From contig JAODUP010001144.1 in assembly GCA_025642065.1 (NCBI GenBank), positions 31,001 through 95,000 on the forward strand: a stretch of DNA of 64,000 nucleotides, given 5' to 3'. The translations under genes were made by a program, and so were the position numbers. How positions within the stretch are numbered: the stretch's first letter is position 1; every line of letters begins with the position of its first letter. The stretch comes from Paralvinella palmiformis (Eukaryota; Annelida; Polychaeta; Terebellida; Alvinellidae). Of this stretch, positions 55,140-64,000 are shown piece after piece. The notes under the pieces are model-generated. The model saw only the letters and a program-made list of their open reading frames with translations, was not told the DNA's origin and made no database searches.

Positions 55140-55450
55140 TCGATAAATAAATTAGTGGAAGCCAGGGATTGGATATTAATTTGGTTGGCAAATTACGCCT
55201 ATTGGATACAGGCATTCGTTCGACACTTCTCTAATTCAAGGATTTCGCTGTCGTAATTTCATTGCAAGATACATACACACCGTATCCATAGTTGGACTGA
55301 CTCATCAAGGACTAGATGCCTTGTAGAATCGTCCTAACATTGACCATTATTAAAATAGGAACACATTCAACAGTACCAAGGATAAGAACGATAAATAAGT
55401 AGTTGATTAGACTTTGTTATAGGTCACCAACACGTCCTTACTGCAGTAAA
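54240..55450 (+). repeat. Dispersed repeat family A, copy 3
   Basis: This aligns with 35400-36930 in order: CTTCACATATTTATCGTTTC, GGAAGTAACACTGCTGTCAT, TCGTCTGTCAATATATTACA, TATCCTGGAACCAGG, AGCATGCTGATGTGTTTCTC and AATCGCCTGCTGGAC. The 3' block (55150-55450) then carries TCTAATTCAAGG, CGCTGTCGTAATTTCATTG and ATAGGTCACCAACACG. A (TA)n array (55079-55132) sits just before the 3' block and is absent at the same place in copy 2. The 66-residue frame at 54950-55150 ends in this array and is not credible. Confidence 0.78.
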
Positions 55451-55935
55451 TACTTGTAAAGAACGAAGGCATCTAATGTCAAATAGCTTATTTTAAGGAT
55501 GATATCTTACAGTTATTTTGATATCATTAATCATTTCTATAATATCGTCCGGATCAGTCCATTTCAATATAAGTGTAAGTAAGGTGAATGCTAATATAAA
55601 TGGGCATATTGTAAGGTGCGTTGCAAAGATAGTATGCTTGAAAATATGATAGATGTCATTTATGATCTGACATATACAATTTGGCGTACTGATATACTAT
55701 ACTTGGTAACATAAATGAGCATTTACGTGTAAATATTAACATTATAATAAGCTTCATTTCTGAATAAGCAAAAACTATTCATTCAATCATAGCTAAAACC
55801 CCACCACAAGGAAATGTGTAGTAGTTATTTAATTTTCCGAGTAGTTATAAATGGCAATACATCCTGTATGACCTCCAGTCAGGTAAAACGTGATACTATG
55901 GAGGTACATAGTTATGGATGATACCATGGGATCTA
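55450..55935. other. No identifiable gene
   Basis: AT-rich, with nothing recognised. Confidence 0.5.
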
Positions 55936-56350
55936 TAGATATCCCAGCTTATTTATTGTATCGTTATGAAAGCAAAATAATATTGATCTTTTATCAGTAT
56001 TTACAGATGTCCATCTTATCTTAACGAATTTTAATAATCGCTCGCAAGCGCACAATTGCGTATCTGAACCGTTCACCGATATAACAATGTTTAGCTTTAA
56101 CCCATAATACACAGAACGCAGGCTAGACACGAAAAGATGGATGGGGCGACAGTAAGGCGCACCTTCGCTAAATAATTATATAGAGTTATTATCTCAACAC
56201 ACACCACGTGACATTAACCATTGGTCATGTACATTTTAGCCATTAGTGGTGTAATATCAGTTGATCACGATCCTGACTTCGTATTAGACTGAGAATATTG
56301 ACTGTACCCGTCTTCAGTCTGATTTATCTCCGTATCGAGGCCGTACTTAG
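55935..56350 (+). repeat. Dispersed repeat family E, copy 3
   Basis: This is the partner of 32050-32590 (words given there) and in part of 7890-8160. A (CT)n and (GT)n compound array follows directly. Confidence 0.62.
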
Positions 56351-56362
56351 AGGGTATGTGCG

Positions 56363-56495
56363 TCTCTCTCTCTCTCTCTCTCTCTCGATGTGTGTATATG
56401 TGTGTGTGTGTGTGTGCGTGTGCGTGCGTGTATGTATGTATGTATGTATGCGTGTATATATATATGTGTGTGTATGTGTATGCGTGTGGGTGTGT
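56363..56495. repeat. (CT)n then degenerate (GT)n
   Basis: CT (56363-56386), then GT/GTAT-rich text to 56495. The frames over it on both strands are artefacts. Confidence 0.95.
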
Positions 56496-56811
56496 GGTGT
56501 CAGTACTAATCACACCTGGTGCATATAGCTGAGAGGGGAAAACATCATATATTGCATAAACAAACTATATGTTGTGTAATACATACCTAGTGACGTCAAG
56601 TAAAAGTAAGCTGGTGATCTGAGTATATATTTGGTAGCTGAAATCACAAAATACGTAGCTACACCTTATACGGCTTCTAATATAAGAATGTGTAGATGTT
56701 AAATTCCAGCGAAACGTTCTGAGTGAATCTTTACTTCTTTATTTGCGTAAACCAGTGCCTATGATAAAGATTAATAATAGGGCATACATAAGTAATCTCC
56801 CTCACTCACCC

Positions 56812-56826
56812 CCTCTCTCTCTCTCT

Positions 56827-56882
<56 letters not shown>
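56812..56882. repeat. Compound (CT)n-(TA)n microsatellite
   Basis: CT (56812-56828) then TA (56829-56882), the fourth case in the window of this pairing. Confidence 0.95.
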
Positions 56883-56885
<3 letters not shown>

Positions 56886-58840
56886 CAAATATGCACACTG
56901 GCTCTGTTACATCAATCAAAAGTAGCGTCATTAATAATAGCAATAATAATAAGAAGAAGCATATTCACATTGGATATAATAGCATATGTAAATAAGCTGA
57001 TGGTAAAATCCCTTTTCGATAATTCCAGGTCAGGCTAGTTCAGGTTATTGACAAGCGGAGATGGTATTTATTGCATCTAATAATTACAATAGCTATCATA
57101 TTTTACTCAGAACTTGTATCAATACAATACGAGAACAACTCTTCATAAGCCTATGAGTTTACATAAATTTGCTTCTGAGTAACGTCATCTGTCTTTATGT
57201 TGCAATTCTGTTTAGCTACTTTATTATCGTCATTATATCTGAATGTCTTTGTCTTCTACTAACGGACTTATTATTGGTATTATAATTTTAACCGACTGAT
57301 CTAAACAAGACAAACATTAATGTTTAGATTCCTAGAACATTGAGTGTTTTATTCCGGTACGAGTACGCGCCATCACGGAGGCTAGGGATGTTAGAAAATG
57401 TATTTATGGTTACTGTAGGTATTGTTTTCTACACTAGTGACACCTTAATTATAATAATAAATCTTCAACATTTGGCGTCACCAACCGTTGTTGGCAATTT
57501 AACCACGCTATTTAGCAAACTATTAATGTATTTCCATAAATCCCGATCCTTAATTGCTACTATATCTTTGTTCAAATTATCATCAGTGATTATATATTGT
57601 GCACTGATGCAATGCATAGTTAATTTAATACTGATGCTTCTCATAAGTTGATACCTTTGCCGTTGTGTGCGATTACCTTCATGTTACCAGATAATATAGG
57701 CCTCTCTTGCTGTATGGTTTAATGATGCCACATCATATGGCCAACCAGGAACCTTATAATGAAAGAATATCTCACAACTTTTCTTGCAAAGAACAGTTCC
57801 ACCTGTGGATTACATATCAACAGGTCCACTATGAAATGTATTTAAATCACAAAACTTATCACACCTACGATTGATGCATTTAAATCCTTCGGGAGTATGC
57901 CCATTTTGCTATTAGCTGGTTCTGGTGAATGGTACACTTAATTTTATTACTTAAATTATTATTATTATTTTCAAGAAAACACCCAAATTTGGCAAAAACA
58001 CTTTGTTTGATGACCTGAAATTAAGCAGTTGAGTAAATACCATGCTCTAACCAAGAAGTAGAATCCCAAGAAGAACTAACGTTCAGAAGGAAGTAAGTCC
58101 CTAGACACTAGATGGATAGTGCTATCGTCTCCGTATTTATTGAAAGATATACCGAATTGAGATGTTTAAAAAAATATATATATAAGCAATGAAATTATCC
58201 ACAAGAGTAATACAAGTAGTGTTAATTTTCTGTATAAGTATATAGCGTTCAACTAAATAGTCGTATCTATCGAACATTTCATCAGATTAATAAGGGAAAT
58301 AAACAATTAACAGAGGAAATTCTCCAGCAGCTACACAAAGCTTTATACCAAATCGGCAATCGTAATTACACTGTAAGATTCATATTTCCAAATGAACGTA
58401 CCTGTAACAAAAAAAAGTGGCACCCCGTCTAGTTCATACACACAGACCTCCGCTCAGTGCATAGGTAGTTTATCAATCGCTGGACCAACTGAATAACGAC
58501 GCTTTCACCTAAGTTATTGATAGAGCACTCCTGCCCTACGAGTTTTTTTAAATTGTACATCGCTGGATGGTGGATGAACATGTACATGGAGACTCTTTTG
58601 AATATAATGTTTCGGCGTGTATGTGGGTGCGTGCGTGTGTCTGTGTGCGAATATGTACGATTTTTCACTGTCAGGTATTAACAGGAGAATGGGTCAATGA
58701 CCCCGCAACTGGGTCATAAATTCCGGTTTATTAGATATTTCTAGCGGATACTTCAGTTAGGCGAAAATAATATACTGCAATGGTCTTCCACCCATCCATA
58801 AAACAAATTACAATATGAAATATAGTGGAAATGTCGACTG
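56883..58840. other. No confident gene
   Basis: A 103-residue plus frame (57340-57651) is open and hydrophobic, with a stretch MVTVGIVFYTSDTLIIIINL that could span a membrane. It has no homologous signature I know and no splice or promoter context, so I do not call it. The rest is AT-rich with a short GT-rich patch near 58620-58650. Confidence 0.45.
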
Positions 58841-58985
58841 CAAGAAGCAAATCGTCCACATCACGGTGTATTTATTATCAGAGGGAACAGGTGTTCCTGT
58901 GATAAATATGTCGTACGTGATGTCTTTATCCTCGTTAAGATAACAAGGCAACAGCCGCAGACGTCGTTTATCAACTAGACATAAA
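58840..58985 (+). repeat. Repeat family G, copy 2
   Basis: This is the partner of 47600-47760 and keeps the GAACAGGTGTTCCTGT core and the CAGCCGCAGA end. Confidence 0.7.
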
Positions 58986-59485
58986 ATGCTCCTAAGATGT
59001 TGTGTATGTCAAAGGACAATATGGCGGCTTCGGCATCTTGTTACACGTTTATTACAAGGTTCTGCCTTTTGTGTATCCGCTACCAGACCAATCTTTCTTT
59101 GTCAATCCGTTATGATTTAATGGCCTTAATTACGATGTCTACGTTTATTATTAATATCGCTTCGTCGGATGTCATTGTATTGTAATCCGTATAGTATCTG
59201 CGGTTATAGGTTGTTGGCATTAGTTACAAATGCATATCATTGTATTAATATTGCTTGTTTCTTTCAAGTATTTTCCTACGTTTGTTGTCTTGTAACCACA
59301 AATTAAATGATATTATCTGATGATCTGTTTACCTTTCATGTGGATAGATAAAGACATGTGATCTAGTTGTTTGTATGTTTCCGTTTTCGCTAACAGCGCC
59401 ACGGATTCGTGTTTTGTCTGAACATTTTCTCAAAGTGTTTAAAAAGTTGCATTTTACTCATGCTATTTCTAAAATAGAATAAAGG

Positions 59486-59520
59486 GCGCCTCCGTGGTCT
59501 AGTTGGTAGCGCGTTCGAGC
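59486..59520 (+). tRNA. tRNA-like 5' fragment (SINE head or tRNA pseudogene)
   Basis: GCGCCTCCGTGGTCTAGTTG and the following GTAGCGCGTTCGAGC resemble the acceptor and D-arm half of a tRNA, with the A-box TGGTCTAGTTGG. Homology stops at about 59520. No anticodon arm, B-box or T-arm follows, so this is a broken copy, not a working tRNA gene. It is most likely the 5' head of a truncated SINE. Confidence 0.5.
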
Positions 59521-61272
59521 ACATATAACAAAAACGATATGGTTTAAATTTGCCAAACAGTTATGAAAGTTTAAATCTATGTCAACATATCAAACGCGTA
59601 GAGGTATGAGTTGAAGTAGTAGCAGGAGTAATAGTTGTAGTTCTAATAGCAGTTGCATATTTTATAGAAGTAGTACCGGTAAATGTAATAATACATATAG
59701 GTTTAACAATGGCACTCCACTTTGTTCCGACTTATATCTAAAGCGTTTCGTGGATCAGACGGCGCTTTATTTACCCCAAGTTGTCATGGAAACATCAACA
59801 TCAGCCACCTGATAGGGAATGATTTGTTGCAAGTGTATGGCCATATTATGATGATAGTGTTGGCATTTTGTTAATAGGTCATCCCGGACTGTACCCTATG
59901 TTTGTATACCAATTTAAGTTCCTGATGGCAAAGAGATTATCTGAACGTTTCGAAAACAGCAAATCAGTGATGGACCTGAAGGTTAAAATAGATTTCCCGC
60001 AGAGATAAATCTAAAACTATTAATCACGGTAAATGTTATCATCTGTTATAGATTAACTTGTAATAAGTACGCTTTTATAATAAACATATGAAATGATTAA
60101 TTAATTAAAATTCGTGTACTGGAGAAAACAGGAACGGCGAATGATGCTATGAAAACAATGATAGATGTTAATTTAGTTGCAGTTAATTAATTTGCTAAAC
60201 CAATTATTTTTAATTAATTACTTTGCTAAATATATTTCTTTTGAGAAAATAAATACTGACATTTTCTGCATGCTTCTTTAAAGGCCAATTGTAGTGAATA
60301 TAAATCAAATTTCTTTAGAGAGAGTCGTAAATGTGGGAATTTTATATTCATTTGTTACTGAGAATAATCTTATTTATCTGAGAAAAGAATTACAAATGGA
60401 TATAAAATACTCCGAAATTGAAGTCAAGAGACAATTTTTTAATTGACTTACAAACACGTACACGCACGCACACACACACACACATTCACACAGATACATG
60501 CGCATAATCACTCACTCACTAAGTCAGATATCTTCTCCTTATATCTAAAACAAACTTTATGACTGAAGAAACTGATTGTCTTATGACTTACCTAACGGGT
60601 TATCTAATCCTTTATGTGCGCACATATATACATGTATGGCTTTTAACTTTATTTGGTCTGGAAACACAATATATAGCAAATACATATTTGTAGCCATTCA
60701 GTCAAGTCTTGTCTTTATAGTATTGAACGTGGCTGCCCAGTAAATTGACAATATCTGATCTGAATTAGGAACTTAATGAAGAGATATTTCTACAATTTCT
60801 AGAAGAACACCATTTTTAGATCACAGTAGAGGCCTCTAATTGATTTTACGATAAACGCCATTAATCACCGAAGTACTAGCTCGCAATGGCAAGTTCCGTA
60901 AATAAATCTATAATTAGATTATCAAATCATTAGGATGGTTAATAACTTACCGTTTGTTGACCGCACGACGTTCATTCCTTATTCCGTCATAATAATGAAC
61001 GCGTAACCATTAGAAACAATCGATCAAGGACTAACAAAATTAATATCGACCAATGATCAGAACAATCGTTCTAGTCCATATGGCAACAATTGGAAGATGG
61101 CACAACAATAGCCCAGAACCATTCAACGGAATTACGACAATTACGACTGGATCGCTCATATCTTTAGCAACCATTACCAAGATACGATTCTCGGTAAAAG
61201 TACGTATAAGGTTTGAGGTAGAGATAGAGGTACAGGTGCCATGCTATTAATAAATGCCCGAGACCTGCATGT
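59521..61272. other. No identifiable gene
   Basis: A small GTA-rich tract lies at about 59610-59690 and a CA-rich patch at 60455-60490. The 65-residue frame at 61053-61250 is unrecognised. No other features were found. Confidence 0.5.
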
Positions 61273-61445
61273 TATGATGATGATAATAATAATAATAATA
61301 ATAAATATTATTATTATTTTTAATATTATTATTTTCTAACTATAATTATTATTGCCTGTGGTAGAAACTGTAGTAATAGTAATAATAATAGTAGTAGAAG
61401 TAGTATTGGCAGTTGTAGTAGTAGTAGTAGTAGTGGTAATAGTAG
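61273..61445. repeat. ATA/TTA and TAG trinucleotide tracts
   Basis: (ATA)n (61273-61306) runs into its complement (TTA)n (about 61306-61335), making a natural hairpin. A degenerate TAG/TAA tract follows (61370-61445). Confidence 0.9.
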
Positions 61446-62015
61446 AAATATGTGGAGTAATTATGGTAGATGTAGTAAAAGAAAGAAGTTATATATATTT
61501 AAGACGTTTATAATCTGATATTTGAACAAAACTTAAATACGTGTAAATAGGTCCTATGGCGTTTACAACACGTAACTGTAAGATGATATTAAAAACATCA
61601 TTATATTGGCTAATGTTCATCGTGTATATGATGATATTTACAGAAATACAAAACAATACACAACGGACAAAAACAATGTTTATTAATATAAAACTAGAAC
61701 CTGAGTATTGGAAATCTAATTTTTTTTTGCAGAATGGACGCTTTCGTTTGTTTCACCCAGAGTTGATATAATTTAAGATATAACAAAATACATATAGGCA
61801 TTTTGTAACCGCTTGACATATTGATATATTTATTGGATTGAATGAATCAGCCATAATGGTTAATGTTTACAATATGTTTAGAATGTCTTGATCTGATAGA
61901 AAAACATTCTACTGTTATTAGCATATTCAAATGACTACAAGTATCATACACCTTCGGGACAATGAGAACAATTGTACAAAAATATTTTTAGTTTTATATA
62001 CCTGCCGAGCCTGTA

Positions 62016-62017
<2 letters not shown>
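61446..62017. other. No identifiable gene
   Basis: The 71-residue frame at 61556-61771 has no recognisable motif. Confidence 0.5.

Positions 62018-62090
<73 letters not shown>
62018..62090. repeat. (TA)n microsatellite
   Basis: Pure TA; family F copy 2 begins directly after it, as at 48.5 kb. Confidence 0.97.
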
Positions 62091-62093
<3 letters not shown>

Positions 62094-62094
62094 T

Positions 62095-62470
62095 AATTAT
62101 TATAGTCATCAATGATAGGTATAAATTAAGTTATCGTGCCAATCATTGCACCATGTAATAGCATTTTATAAAGAGAAGAGCATATTTGTAACTGTAATAA
62201 TATTAACATTGTCCTAAATATATTTCACTTTTTCACCTGTTTATTCGATTTACATCGTTATCTAATCCATATTTTATCTACAAATTCCTGGATGTATCAC
62301 TTTATATTTTATCTAGATCTTGCCAGTTCAATCTAGGCCACAGTTGTTAATGTCATGTTTCAACTTCACGTGTCTTTTATTACAGATATAAATTACATAC
62401 TGATCCAGTATTGTGTTAACAGTATAATACATATAATGCGGTTTATGCATTTCGAAGAGCTTGGTGCACC
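62095..62470 (+). repeat. Repeat family F, copy 2
   Basis: This is the partner of 48510-48900. 62471-62974 holds nothing identifiable. Confidence 0.55.
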
Positions 62471-62971
62471 TTAACCTGTACGATTACCGCGCCTCTTCAG
62501 TGACGTTGATTTCTCGACGACGGCTGTTGGAGTATTCCTTGAGTAACGCTTTGTCTTAATATCCAATCAGCATATACGACCCAACTTATGACACGCACTA
62601 GATCTTCTGTTGACTTACATACAAACGAAGACAACAAATATAACACCTTGAACTGTGTTTATTATATTACTATAGGTTCTGAGTTTGTTTAAAATGCTAA
62701 CATCGAAATGAAGATAATTGTCACAGATACCCTACACTTGACTTCGTCGTTGCCGAATCTCTTATTTACCCACAATTAGAGGAACATGATTTAGCCTGGA
62801 TTTTAATTAAATTCCTTAGTGTTAGCTATGTGTATAATTATTTATACTCACATGTTGTCAACATATTGTCCAAATGTTGATCATATAATATTATAATAAT
62901 TTACATCATGTAATTTAGACGATAGCCAATTTATATTACCACTTTATTATTTCCGATTTCTAACATAATTT

Positions 62972-62974
<3 letters not shown>

Positions 62975-63041
<67 letters not shown>

Positions 63042-63117
63042 ATGATGTTACAAAATTCCTTTATCTCTGGACATTTGATTAGTCAGAAGAATCACAATCC
63101 GTCATAATGATAATCTG

Positions 63118-63172
<55 letters not shown>

Positions 63173-63202
63173 ATGTGTGTGTGTGTATAAATATATATAA
63201 AA

Positions 63203-63274
<72 letters not shown>
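62975..63274. repeat. TA, GT and TA arrays
   Basis: TA (62975-63036), about 84 bp of unique sequence, TA (63121-63152) joined to GT (63153-63187), then TA (63206-63274). The 98-residue minus frame here is repeat translation. Confidence 0.96.
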
Positions 63275-63895
<621 letters not shown>

Positions 63896-64000
63896 ACCTC
63901 TCTTGTATGGGTCGGCATGTGTGTGTGTGGGTGTATGTGTGTGTGTGGGATGAGGTTGCGTGTGTATGTGTATGTGCGTATGTATATATGTGTGTAAATC

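Noticed and set aside
57340..57651. 103-residue hydrophobic frame
   Set aside because: It is open and possibly membrane-spanning, but has no known signature, splice context or codon evidence. AT-rich DNA gives such frames by chance.

Overview
This window looks like non-coding, repeat-dominated DNA from an animal nuclear genome. It is AT-rich, has no closely packed genes, and is full of very long dinucleotide arrays (TA, CA/GT, CT/GA) and TAA/GTA trinucleotide arrays. It also holds decayed non-LTR retrotransposons, a Tc1-like transposon, a hAT-like element and a tRNA-derived SINE. This mix suits a large mollusc genome, with an octopus-like cephalopod the best guess. That is an inference from texture only; no diagnostic host gene is present. 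I found no convincing host exon, rRNA or intact tRNA. The apparent ORFs are microsatellite translations, chance frames or transposon relics.

Layout. 0-5 kb: one copy of an unknown dispersed repeat (family B), a 170-bp direct repeat (family C), and a minus-strand L2/CR1-like LINE relic (3.74-5.0 kb). 5-9.7 kb: large TA and GT arrays, a family E copy, and a second copy of family B split by twin (TA)n-(GA)n arrays. 9.8-20.5 kb: the main architectural feature, an imperfect inverted repeat with arms of about 4.2-4.5 kb. Its inner ends are two opposed copies of one Tc1-like transposon. 20.5-26.8 kb: mostly unexplained sequence with one LINE scrap and a short tandem duplication.

26.8-38 kb: copies of an unknown family of about 1.2-1.6 kb (family A), a tandem-like repeat cluster (family H) with very long CA arrays, an intact-looking tRNA-derived SINE, and a LINE 3' half (33.7-34.7 kb). 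The SINE and LINE share a GCGCTATATAA-type tail. 39-47 kb: three further LINE relics on both strands. 47-49 kb: a degenerate GTA/TAA trinucleotide tract and family F. 49.4-52.05 kb: a decayed endonuclease-type LINE interrupted by a hAT-like element with CAGGGTTGG-type terminal inverted repeats (50579-51893). 52-64 kb: further copies of families A, E, F and G, a tRNA-like fragment at 59.49 kb, and a 160-bp pure CT array near the right edge.

The pieces do not form a pathway. The window records nested transposition, retroposition, segmental inversion or duplication, and microsatellite birth. No new gene system was found. The points most worth following up are the inverted repeat with its arm-specific microsatellites, the nested hAT-in-LINE, the SINE/LINE tail sharing, and the unnamed multi-copy families A to H. 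All alignments were made by eye, so repeat boundaries are approximate and no percent identities are given.
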